Positions 23,698 to 35,599 of a stretch of DNA of 64,000 nucleotides are shown here, piece by piece. Numbering within the stretch: the first letter of the stretch is position 1; every line of letters starts with the position of its first letter. The notes beneath the pieces were generated by a model. That model was not told the origin of the DNA. It was given only the letters and a program-made list of their open reading frames with translations, and ran no database searches. A program made the position numbers and the translations under genes. The DNA is from Pseudofabraea citricarpa (lineage: Eukaryota > Ascomycota > Leotiomycetes > Helotiales > Dermateaceae): contig JAPWGK010000012.1 of the NCBI GenBank assembly GCA_029641185.1, positions 682,001 through 746,000 on the forward strand. The letters are read 5' to 3'.

Positions 23698-25397
23698 TAT
23701 CGATTTTAAACCTAGCTCTTCTAGCTTATATATCTACGAATTCAGGGGACGTAAATAATACTAATTCAAATAATAGTAATAATTTTTAAATATTAGAAAA
23801 TTATATTAATAGTACTATTATTAATAATAATAAAATTATTATTCCTAAGGAATTAGTAAAGAGTCGAATTCTAGAACCTAATAATTATAAAGAAGCTATA
23901 AATAATCCCTATAATAATTATTAGAATAAAGCTATAAAAAAAGAATTAGAAACCTTAAATTCGAATAATACGTGGAACTTAGTAAAACCACCTAATAATT
24001 ATATAAAACCACTTAAAACTAGGTGGGTTTATAAATTAAAAGAAAGTGATACGTATTACGAATTTAAAGCTAGATTCGTAGCTAAAGGTTTCGAACAATT
24101 ATATAATATTAATTATATTAATACTTTTGCTAGTGTTATTAAACAAATAGCGTGGAAAATTATATTCGTATTAGCTTTATTAAATAATTGGGATATATAT
24201 AAAATCGATATAATATCTGCTTTTACATAAGGAAATATAAATAATAATATATATTTATATCAACCTATAGGATTTGAAAATAAAGAAAATCCTAATTATA
24301 TACTTGAATTAAATAAGGCTTTATATAGTTTAAAACAATCGGCTCGTATATAGTATTATACGCTTAAAAATATATTAGTAACTGAATTAGGTTTTAAACC
24401 TTTACTAACTAAAGCGTGTATATTTATAAATAATAATACTAATATTATTATAACCGTATACGTAGATGATTTAGCTATAGTTAGTAATATTAATAATATT
24501 AATAAATTTATTACCGATATATCTAAATATCTAAAAGTTAAAAACCTAGGCCCTATTAAGGAATATTTAGGAATATAAATCGATTATATTAAAAATCAAT
24601 CACTTAAATTATATTAAGAGAAATATATATATAAGGTTCTTAAAAAATTTAATATAATTGATTGTAAACCAATTAGTACGCCTATAGATTATAAAATTAA
24701 ATTAGAACCGAATAAATATACTAGTTCGGTTACTAATATTAAATAGGCTCAAATAGCTATTAGTTCTTTATTATATATAATATTAGGATCACGACCTGAT
24801 ATTATATATAGCGTAATTAAATTATCTCGATTTGTTTCAAATCCTAGTAATATTCATATAACTGCTATTAAACGAATATTCAGATATTTAAAAGGAACTA
24901 TAAATAAAGGAACGAATTATTTATATAATCCTTATATAAATGGATTTTGTAATTCAGATTACGCAGGTGATTTAAAATAATATAAATCAACTAGCGGATA
25001 TATATTCTTCCTAGGAAATAGCCCTATATCGTAGAAATCAAAATTACAGTTAATAATAGCTTAAAGTACTATAGAGGCTAAATATATAGCTATATATATG
25101 GTAGCAAAAGAATTAGTATATATTAAATCAATTATAAAGGAATTAGGATTTTATAATTAAGAAAAATTCCCTTTATATACTAATAATAACGGAGCTTTAT
25201 TATTGGCTAAAAATCCTGAATTTCACGAAAGAACTAAGCATATAGTAGTAAAATATCACTATATTCGTAATTTAGTTGATAAAGGAATAATCGACTTAAT
25301 ATATATAAATACGAATAATCAAAAAGCAGATGGTTTAACAAAGCCACTTGAAAAATATAAATTTGATCAATTTATAAATCAAATTAATATTAAATAA
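20946..25397 (+). pseudogene. Family A Copia gag-pol polyprotein, single frame with RIP stops
   Basis: The frame runs 1,484 codons from ATA (20,946; apparently a mutated ATG, context AAAATAGCC) to TAA (25,395-25,397) without frameshift. The knuckle CNKKGHLKSNC (about 21,670) has lost its first Cys (Tyr). Protease: ILDSGAT (about 21,970). Integrase D,D-35-E: NFNIDLYSPF, LRLDNALEL and QNGILERLNR (about 22,560-22,880). Then ISTRDIIIKEE, and poly-Asn from (AAT)n at 23,420-23,464 and 23,641-23,697. Reverse transcriptase: TRWVYKLKE, FKARFVAKGFEQ, LYSLKQS and YVDDL (24,459-24,473). RNase H: NSDYAGD, STIEAKYIA, TKHIVVKYHYIR and KADGLTKPL. All interruptions are TAA/TAG. The gene order PR-IN-RT-RH is Copia-type. 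Confidence 0.93.
23420..23697 (+). repeat. AAT microsatellites coding poly-asparagine in family A pol
   Basis: Two pure AAT runs (about 23,420-23,464 and 23,641-23,697) lie in frame between integrase and reverse transcriptase and give Asn tracts. The linker between them keeps the frame. Confidence 0.85.
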
Positions 25398-25490
25398 TAT
25401 ATATATATATATATATAATATATATATATAATATTACTATTATTATTATTATAAATCAAAATAAATAAAAAAGTCCGTATTAAGGGGACG

Positions 25491-26107
25491 TGTTAGATAT
25501 TATTATATATATAATATCGTACTTTTATATAAACCTATATGGTTTGAGGTTTTTATAGCTTTAGGAACAAAAAATAACTAAATTGATTTTTCCTAACTTA
25601 GTCATGTGATTTTCCTAAAAGGAAAGGTCTTATCCTATGTAGTTTTTTATAAGGATTCTAAATCGGGAACAAATTTCCTAATCGGGACTAGTTTGATAGA
25701 ATAATCTGGGTTTTTAGTCGTATATACGATTTTTCGATTAAGTTTACTCGAATCATATAATATTAAACTTAATTTATATTTCTTGTAGTTTCTAGTATAT
25801 TCGATTATAAATCAACCAATTATAAATTAATATTAATTTATAATAAATACTTACAAATATATATTGATTTATAATTAATATTATTAATATAACACGTAAT
25901 ATCGAATATACTAGAATCAAATAATTATGTATATAATAAGGTGGTTATTCCTAAGCTACAAAGAACTAACACACACACAACTTATTTAATATATTCTATT
26001 ATATTAATTATTCTTCGACTATTTACTAAGTTTATCACGTGATCGGTTTCGTTCGACGCTATATATATTACTAGTGTTTATATATTAGTATTATATATAC
26101 TCTAACA
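25491..26107 (+). repeat. Family A 3' LTR (617 bp)
   Basis: Starts TGTTAGATATT with an unmutated TG and ends CTCTAACA. Preceded by AAGGGGACG (purine tract). It differs from the 5' LTR only by scattered transitions, such as GTCATGTGA versus GTCATATGA. Confidence 0.92.
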
Positions 26108-28510
26108 AAATAACTATAAAAGCTATTAATAATTTTATAAGACCTAATAAACTAGTATTTACGCTACTTATTTTTAGTATTTACCTAAGGATTAGCTAGG
26201 ATAATACCTTAGTTATATTTATAATAAAGCGTAAGAAAGTAATAAACCTAATAATATAAGAAGTTAAATACTTTTATATCTAGTAATTAATTAAAGAGAT
26301 ATTAGTTATATAAAATAACTCTTATACGAACTTAGTAGTATTATTACTATTATAATCGGATATCCTAGTATAAAAAGAAAAATAAGATTAGAAAAGATTA
26401 TATAAGTTAATTAGTATTATAAATAAAATTTATATTATTAATATATCTTACGACCTAATAAATTTTCGTTTAATTGTTATAAAACCTTTTAACTCGAAGT
26501 TATAAGACGATTAACCTTAAGTTAATTATAAGGATCTTATAAGGCTTATATTAAAAGTAAAAAGTAATTAGAAGATAAAATTATAAGTACTAGAAGATAT
26601 TACCTAGACTAAGTAAATTCGTATAATACTTATATAACTAAGATTTATACTAATAGTTATATTACTACGAAAATTAATTTATTCTTTTAATAAAAGAATT
26701 TCTTATAATAATAAAAAGTTTAATAAGAATTCTATAATTTAATTTTTATTCTCTTATATTTAATATCCTTCTAATAAATTATCCTAATTCGTACGAAATA
26801 TAAGTAATATATAATAAATAATATTATTAGTATATTTAACTTATAAGAAGGTCGATAACCTTAAGCTTTTAAGATAACTTTAGGAGTTAAGTATTATTAT
26901 AATACCTAGGTAATCGTTTAAGGAATTTACTAGGAAAGAAATTGAAAGATTAATTATAAATAATATTTTCGAATTTATTAGATTTAATTTATAATAATAT
27001 AAAAGAAAGATTTTTAACTTCTAGTTAATATATAAAGTAAAAGAAAAGAAAATAATAACTTCGTACGAAAAGACTTATTATATTATTTAAGCTTATAATA
27101 ATATAAGAAAATAATTCGTATTAACTTAGTTACTAATAATCTAAAGAGTAAGCTAACGCTTACTTATTACTTTTATTATCTCGCTTAATTCGTACGAATA
27201 TATCTTTTATTATTATAATATTACCTAAGTATATATTTAGTCTATTATAAATTTAGCTTATTAGGTTCTTATATACCTGCTAAAAGAGATCTAATACTAA
27301 TACCTAAAAGATATAATTATAATAATAAGAAAGCTATTATATAATATTCTAAAGGTAAATATATATTAGTAGATAATATATTATAAGTATTATATTAACT
27401 AATTATAGATATAAATATTTATATACGATTTATATTTACTTATTTTTAATTCTAAAGCTTTTAGAATTATAAGTATATAAACTAATAATATATTAATCTT
27501 AGGTAATAATACGTTTATTAACTAAGAGGAAAGAAAGCTAAAAAAAGCTAATTTCTTAGTAAAACTATTAGAAATACTTATATACGAAATATCCCTAATA
27601 TTTAATAAATATATCTTCTAATAAAATTATAATAATTTCTTATTATTATTCTAAAAAGAATAAAATAAGAAGATATAACTTATTAATTTAGATTTACCCT
27701 TTAGTTAAGAGAATTACTAATAATAATATACTTAAGGTATATACGTAATAAATATTTATTAACCTAAAGTTATATTTAATCTTTTTATTATTACTTAATA
27801 TTAGAAGCTAATTCTTATAAAAATTATAAAATTAAACGTTTATTTAAAGTAATAGATAAGTAACTTAGATTAAGAGATTTATTATATCCCTCTTAATTTA
27901 TCTTATACGAAATTATTCGTATTTATAGATAAGTTATTTATAAATAATAAAAACCTAAGTTTTTAACTTAGGTTTATTATTTTACTAATAACCGAATTCT
28001 AAATAATAAAAAAATAAGATTCGATAACTCTTTTATTTACGTATAAACTAAATAGATTTACTCTTAGAAGAAATATAATCTACTAGAGTAATATAAAAAA
28101 TAAGAGAATTATAAGAAGTATACTTATATTCGAAATCTATAGTATAATAATAAAAGTTAATATTATTATTATTATTAGTAATATAATTAATAAAATAATA
28201 TTATAATTAAACCTCTTACTAAGACCTATAATTATATATACTAATTCGTACTTATTATATAAATACCTTATAAAGCTTAGGATTACTAAAGAGAAACGCT
28301 TAATAATTAATATTATAATATTATATTAATTATATAAGAGAAAAAAGCTTATAAAAGTTTATTAGATAAATAAACTTAATAATTTAGCTAATATTATAAT
28401 AAAAAAGAAAGTTAATAATACTCTTAAAAAATTCCTTAATAATAATAAGATTTTTGTACGAATTAATAGGTAAGTTAAAAGAAAAGAAAAATAATTAGAA
28501 GATAAGAATT
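26108..28510 (+). pseudogene. Element B integrase C-terminus, reverse transcriptase and RNase H relic
   Basis: The frame continues from before the family A insertion. Integrase C-terminal part at 26,150-26,650. Reverse transcriptase start near 26,960-27,260: R-K-I-F-N-F, LIYKVKEKK, SYEKTYYII, R-V-S-x-R-L-L. This matches the fungal Copia clade pattern S-R-x-V-x-x-V-K-G-K...P-Y-E-K-S-R-L-V-V-Q. Then TNNILILGNNTFI near 27,480-27,535 (the catalytic T-D-D-T-L position, with Asp to Asn changes). RNase H follows around 27,880-28,450. Stops are TAA/TAG. The element is dead. Confidence 0.68.
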
Positions 28511-28599
28511 TTTATATATTATTATATTAATTTTATTTTTAGAATTTATTTTCGTTTATATTTTTAGTTACTTATTTAAATATTTATTTATTTAAAATT

Positions 28600-29830
28600 C
28601 GGAAAAGTAAATAAGTATTATTCTTTATACGAAAATAAAAAGCTAAGTAAAAGGAAAAAAACTAAAGTAAAATAATAATATTATTATTATTTATATTAGT
28701 ATTAGTCTTATTATTACTTTTATTACTACTACTAATATTATTATAAGAGCTACCTAAAGTATAACTAGGATTATTATTATTATTACTATTATTAGAACTA
28801 CTAGATTAATAATTAATATTATTATTATTCTTTAAACTAGTCTAAGTATTTATAAAGTTAATAATATTCCTATTACTAGAACGTATATAAACCAAGTTAT
28901 ATAAAGAGTTTCCTCTTTTAGTAACTAACTAAGTAAGAGTAATATAATAAGCCTTCTAATATATATATTATTAGGTAGCTATAACTTTTACTTATATAAT
29001 AATAATAAAGAGAATAAAACTAAAGTATTTATAAGTACTAGAATAATATCTACTAGAGAGATTTTAATAAGGAATATTATACGGATTTATTATAGCTTAT
29101 AAACCTAATAAGAAAGAAATTATTACCTAAAGTTAATTAATTATAAAATATAAAAAGAATATTTAGGAAATAAACTTATAATACTTATAATAATAATTAG
29201 ATTAACTTACTAGATATCTTTTATAAGCTTTATTATTAATCTTAATTTCGTACGTATAATAAGATAAGAAGTAAGGCTTATAATAACTACTAGGAATATA
29301 TATATAATATTATTAATTTAATTATAAATAATCTACTTTTTCTAAAGATTAAACTAAAAGACTAAGAATATATTAAGGATAAGTCTAATTAATATATATA
29401 CTAAGTAGATTATATCTTCTAATTATAATAAGAATAATAACTTCGTACGATTATTTTTATAAGTAATATTACTAGAAAGTATAATTAAATTTAGCTAAAT
29501 AATAAATAATAGTAATATAATAAATAATAAGTAGCTAGGAGTATTAGGAATAAACTCGTATTACTCTTCTATTATATATATTAAATATACGATCTTATAC
29601 TTCTAGAATAAAGTTATTAAAATTATTATAATTAATTATATTAAGAAGATTAAGATTCTTTTTATAATTAGATATTATATTTTCTATAAGATTAAGTTAA
29701 TAGCCTAAAATATACTAAAGATAGGGGTATATAATATAAAAGTAATACGTATAAAGATAAAAAGAAAGAAGAAAAAGAAGAAAGATAAATAATTAGTTAT
29801 AAATATAAAGAAAAAAGAAGTAAAATTTAG
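28600..29830 (+). pseudogene. Unrecognised Thr/Pro-rich plus-strand frame, RIPed
   Basis: A frame with mostly TAA/TAG breaks. The first ~100 codons are rich in codons that RIP would produce from Pro and Thr codons (ATT/TTA/CTA runs). They are followed by an ordered-looking part with R-D-Y-Y-L-K-L-I-D-Y-K-I-Q-K-E-Y-like residues near 29,100-29,170 and a Lys-rich tail (about 29,740-29,830). I do not recognise the family. A gag-like or transposon accessory protein is possible. Confidence 0.3.
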
Positions 29831-30239
29831 TTATTAATAGAAAAGAAAGAAAAAAGTTAAGTAGAAAATTCCTAGGTATTTATAATCGTAAAAGAGCTAG
29901 GTAGTTACTTAAGTAATAATTTACTTAATATAAAGTAATTTACTTAATTTCTAAGGTAATTTATAATTATTAAATATTAATTTACGTAATTATTTACTTT
30001 ATTTATTAAGAGATAAAGTTAATAATTTACTTAAGTCGGAATTATCTTCTAGAACCCTAGTACGCGGCTTACTAATATTATATAATATATTTCTTATATT
30101 TATTTAATAGATTATTTCCTTATATTAAGTATTTTTTTATTTATATTTCTTATATTTATAAGTTTAGCGTTTATAAGTATTTATTTATAGTTTCTTAGTT
30201 ACTTATATAATATTACTTCTATTATATAATTTAAGTATA

Positions 30240-30545
30240 AGTTAAATCTTGCTTAATACTTAAACTAAAACTAAGTTAAGCGCGAAGTTAAGTTTTTCTA
30301 AACTAACTTAAGTTAGCTTAAACTATTATAAACTAGCTTAAGTTAGCTTAAATTATACTTAATCGTAAATTAACTACTAGTTTAACTCGTAGCTTAACTT
30401 ATAGCTTAATTATTACTCTAAATAATCTATAACCTCTAATTTAGCTTAAGGGTTTAGGTAAGTTTAGGGCTTAAGCTTTACTTAGGTTATATTTAGGTTA
30501 TACTCGGATTATATCTAGGCTACGCTCGGATTATATTTAGGCTAA
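30240..30545. repeat. AGCTTAAG / CTCGGATTAT-rich degenerate array
   Basis: Overlapping copies of GTTAGCTTAAA-type units (30,290-30,420) pass into TAGGTTATACTCGGATTAT-type units of about 18-20 bp (30,470-30,545). A compositionally similar array lies at 42,440-42,560. Confidence 0.6.
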
Positions 30546-31299
30546 ACTTATATTATAATTAATATTAACTTTATAGTTATTTAGATCTAGTTTAATTATA
30601 TATTAATATATCTTTAAGTTATAATTATAAGGAGATATAATCCTAGGTAAGTGATTTTATTTAGTACGTATATATATATTATATATATAATATAATATAA
30701 TAACTTATATAAACTTTAGCTTTTATTTATATTTTATAAAAAAGACGTTATCCCTAGACTTCTTATTATACGCCTATAACTTATTAGCTAGTATACGAAG
30801 TAATTAGTCCTTTTAATCTTTTATAGCTAATATACTAAATACACAAATATTATTAGCGTCGTATTTTTATTAAAAGATATTTATACCTAGGAGTAAATCC
30901 CTTATATTTATATCCTCGAGTAATATTAATATAAATATAATATATTACTATTACTAGAATAAAATAACAAATAATTAATAAATCTAATAGATATTATTAT
31001 TATTACTAAAAATACGATAATAATTATTTACTCTAAAAACTTATTTCTTTAAGTTATTCTTAGTATTAAATATAACTTATTAATATTATTAGATATTATT
31101 ATATCTTAAGAATAATATAATATTATAGATATTATAATCTAGGTATACTATTATTAGTAGATAATATATAATAGTATACTTATATATTTATCTTCTTAAA
31201 ATATTTATTAAAGTAATAAGCTAAATAATAATCCTTTTTATACTAGTATTAAGAGCTTTATATTCTTACTAACATATAATAATCTTATAAGATTATTAT

Positions 31300-33863
31300 A
31301 AAGATCGAACCCTTTAATATTAACTTATACTAACGTATAATTTATATCTTTTATTACCTTTATATTATTAGAGTAATTATCTTCCTTCGTATAATATTCG
31401 ACTAATAATACGAAGCTATATATTAGCTAAGGATAATACTATTATATAAACCTAAGAGGATTTATAAGGTCTAAGTATATTATCTCTTATATATTAATAA
31501 ATCCGAGCCTTAGTAATTATATAATATTATCTTTTACAAATAAATATATTATTAAATTTAATAATATTATAATATCTACTTACGCCTTCTATATATTATA
31601 CTTTAACTTTCTAGTTAATATATTATAATTTATTATATACTTATACTCTCGAATATTATCTACTAAGTAAAGTCTTATATATACGTTTAAGAGATAATAT
31701 AATTTACTTTATTTCGTCTTAGGTATTCGAATACGCTACTTAAGTTTAGGCTTAGATTTAGCCTTAGATCTAAGCTTATAAGCGCTATTACTAATATTTA
31801 TATTTATATTTATAATACTAGTATACTTATTAGTATAAATAGTTTTAGTATTACTTTTTATATTACTTTATTATATACTAATATTAGCCTTAATAGAACT
31901 AGGATTACTTTTTATATTATTATATAAATTATTACTCTTATTACTTTTATTATTATCTCTAAGTATAATCTCTTTTTCTTTAATATCGGATATATTAGGA
32001 AAGATATTCCTAGGATCTTAATTATCTTATATTATAGTTTATTAATAACTCCTCTTTATATAATTAATTAATATATAATATACTTATCTATAACTTAATA
32101 GTATATTATACGCCTCTTTAGTAGATAAAGGAACCTTTAATCTCTTACTAGTTTATATAATAAACTTAGTTATATATATAAATAACTTTATTAATTTATA
32201 TACTAGTAGGTTTTTATTATTATATATACGTTTAATACTTTAAAGAAAGCTTAGCTTATACTAGGTAGTTTTACTATAATATTAGAGGATAAAAGGTATT
32301 AGTAAGATAACTCGTTTAGTCTTAGATAATAATTATAAGAATAAATATATTAGGCTTTAGATTCTTAGCTAGTTATATAAGAAAGAAATAATTTATATAA
32401 CTTTAATATATTATAAGTTACTAAATTTTATTAAGATATTATTAAAAAGTAATCTAAAGATAATTCTCCTAATATTATATTATTCTAAGTATAATATATT
32501 ATATCCTCGGCTAAGTATTAGATCTAGATATAATATTAAAAGTAAGATATCTAATAGATCTTATTATATTCTAAGGTTCCTAAAGTAATTTACTCTCTAT
32601 TATAAAGGAAACTCTAGTTCTCGTTCTCGCTTAAAGATAATATTATAATAATACTTATTATTACTAATAATATCGTAATTTATATTCTTATAATCTTCCT
32701 ATAAGCAAAGGTATACTCGATAGCCTTTAGTAGTAATATATCTTATAAAGCTAATATTATTAGTAGCCTAAGATATATTACTTATAAGAATAATTAAGAA
32801 TATTATTACTAATATCTTCTTATATATATTAATAATTATTCTTTTAGCTAATTACTTTATACCTAGCTAAAGGTTAAAGATAATATCTAAAAGCTTTATA
32901 TTATAAGAACCTAATATTAACGTAAATTTATTAGCTAGTTTCCTTTTCTCTTTATAATTTAAATTTACTAGTATTATATAAAATCTTTTAAGAGTATAAT
33001 ATATATTTTAGTAAATACTAAAGTTATTAATAAATAAGATTAAAGGTAAGGACCGATAAAGAAAGTTACTTATAATAAACTTTTTAAAAACTTCTCGACT
33101 ATAATATTATACTTTTAGTTTATTATATATTAGATATATAAATCGGATCGGCTTTACTAATTATATCTTATAATTAATTATCTGCTAAATATAATATAAA
33201 AGAAACTTAATCTCTATAATTTTATTATCTAGGTTATTAGAGTATTTTTATATTATACGAATATCAAGTATATATTGTATTAGCTCTAATATAACCTTAA
33301 TTATCTTATCTAATAAAAGAAACTTTATATCTCTAGTATATAAATCTTTAATTTCGTACTAAAGCTTTATTTTAGAGATTATAAGCTATAAAATTAATAA
33401 AACCTTATCTCGAATATTTATATTATTATAATAATTACGTCTGATAAATATAATACGGCTTCTAATAATATTATTTATAGTATAAGAAAGACAGACGATA
33501 TCTCTAGGAATAAGTATATTATTATTTATAATAGTTATAAATTCGCTAGACGTTATTATTATAAACGAGCCTTATAAACGCGATTCCTAGAACTTTTTAA
33601 GATAATTAATATAATATATTATACTAAAATATATCTTATTTATAAGAGCCCGAGTACTAATAATCTTAGTAATAAGATCTATAAGGTTATACTAATAATA
33701 TTAGCTCTTACAAATAATTATATATTATTACGTTTTTTCTCTAGATAATAAAATTACTTGCTTTTTAACTTTAATTATAATAAGCTTTTATATAAGTTAT
33801 AATATAAGAAGTTATATACGGATTATACGTTTTAGCGTATCTAGCTTTAGTAAGAGTTTATTC

Positions 33864-33934
<71 letters not shown>

Positions 33935-34400
33935 CTTATTTTTAATCGTTTATATTATTTTCTAAACCTTACGTAATAGTTTATAGTTCTTACACGAAAT
34001 AAAAGAATATTCGTATTATAAGCCGAAAGCTAAGTAAAAGAGAGATATTAGGGATAATATATTATAGATCGACTTGATATCTAATATACGAGGAGAAGAG
34101 AAAAGAAAAGATAACTATTATAATATATTATATTTATCTTAATCTTTAGTTTTATTAGTATTAGTATTATTATTAGTATTACTATTATTATCGCTATTAT
34201 TATTATTATCGCTATTATTATTATTATTACTATTATTATTATTATTAAGGTTTACGAAGTAAATAAACTATAAGGTTAGTTTTATAATATCTAATATAAT
34301 TATTACGTCTTAAATAAAAATATAATTAATATTTGCCTTTTCTAGAGGTTATATAAGTATCTTATTATATAATAACTCTACTAGATTATTATTATTACTT
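31300..34400 (-). pseudogene. Tnp2-family (CACTA/Plavaka-like) transposase relic
   Basis: Minus-strand frame, broken by TAA/TAG. Near 33,050-32,950 it reads Y-R-S-L-P-L-I-L-F-I-N-N-F-S-I-Y, then NLNYKEKRKLAN and F-T-L-I-L-G-S. This matches the Tnp2 block P-x-x-L-F-I-D-G-F-G-L-Y-R-N...R-x-x-x-N-x-x-x-L-T-L-G-P-H, with the Asp and Gly codons mutated. Near 32,800-32,640 it reads NIS-stop-ATNN, then KGYRVYLCL, INYDIISN and K-Y-Y-Y-N, the family pattern M-P-Q-Q...G-C-R-x-C...L-x-Y-D-x-x-x-x-G-R-Y-H. An (ATT)n run at 33,865-33,930 codes poly-Asn upstream. Such transposases move large DNA elements by a DDE cut-and-paste mechanism. Not active. Confidence 0.62.
33865..33930. repeat. (ATT)22 microsatellite
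   Basis: A pure trinucleotide run of about 66 bp. On the minus strand it is AAT, giving poly-Asn in the transposase relic, as in family A pol. Confidence 0.9.
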
Positions 34401-35599
34401 AAGTTATTTAAAGCTAAGTCGCCTTTATTATATATAATCGTATTAAGGATATTACCTAAGTTCGAGTTTACTTTATATTATTTGATACTTATATCTCCTT
34501 TTATAATATCTCTTTTATTACTATTAAGTGGTATTATAAGTATATTATTATTTGTATTATTATTATTATAATAACTCCTAGGGATATTATTCCTAAGAGA
34601 GACTATTATAAGAATATTACTAAAGTCTAAGTTAGTATTAGTATTATTATATTAGTCTTACTTAAGGAGGTAATATAATATTATATATTATATTATAATT
34701 ATAAATAGGTATTAGTAATAGTATAATATATAATAAGTAGAGGTTATAATTATAAGATAAGATTCGGTTATAATTATATAAGTATAATTATAATTAGAAA
34801 GAAGTATTATTATTATATTTATTATATAATTATACTCTTACGCTCTAGAATAACTATAGTTTTATTAAATAATTATTAATTTAATTTACTTATAAAATAC
34901 TAAGGTAATAAGGACGTATAATTCTAATAAAAATTTTTTATATACGAAATAATTATAAAGCGATACTTATATAAATAATAATTTAGGGAAAATATTTAAC
35001 TAGGTTTAAACTATAGCTTTTAATAAGCTATAATTAGGAATATAAGGGGTATCTTTTAATAAAATAATTAGGAATATAAAGGGTATTATATATAATACTT
35101 TTTAGGAGAGAATTTTTTTTTTTTTTTTTTTGTAATATCTTATAAAAGAACAAAAGTATAAAGATCTTATTTATATTATTAGTTTTATAGAATATTTTTA
35201 TAATAAATTAAAATATACCTCTAAAAGAGAAATTAATTAATAGAATTAATTAAAAGTTAGATAATATAAACCTACTTAATATAAATATACTTAATATAAA
35301 GACCTACTTAATATAAACTTACTTAATTAATAGATAGCTTTAATAGAAAGAGATAATCGTTTTAGATATAAATATTAGGTATATTATATATAAACTAATA
35401 TATAAGTCGTATAAGTAATATTTTAAGAATAAATTTATTAATAAGTTTATATTCTTATAAAGTATTATTATCCTAGATCTTAATATATTCTCTAAGTAAC
35501 TTTCTATTATATAATAAATTATTAATTATAACTATAAATTACTAAGGTATTAATCGATTTTCTAAGGATTAATTTATAGCACGTTTATTATTACTAAGA
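34401..35599. other. Spacer between the Tnp2 and SNF2 relics
   Basis: AT-rich DNA with a run of 19 T at about 35,113-35,131. The minus strand keeps some coherent codons in 34,400-34,700 (possibly the N-terminal part of the transposase). Nothing else is recognised. Confidence 0.35.

Larger units (their letters stand above)
19348..26107 (+). mobile_element. Near-complete Copia family A element (TSD AAATA)
   Basis: 6,760 bp bounded by two 617-bp LTRs (19,348-19,964 and 25,491-26,107) with ends TATTAG/TGTTAG and CTAACA. AAATA flanks both sides (19,343-19,347 and 26,108-26,112). It splits the integrase frame of element B. A primer site follows the 5' LTR and a purine-rich AAGGGGACG precedes the 3' LTR. 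It holds one gag-pol frame of 1,483 codons. It is RIPed much less than its host DNA, so it is the youngest full element here, but many in-frame stops make it inactive. Confidence 0.93.
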
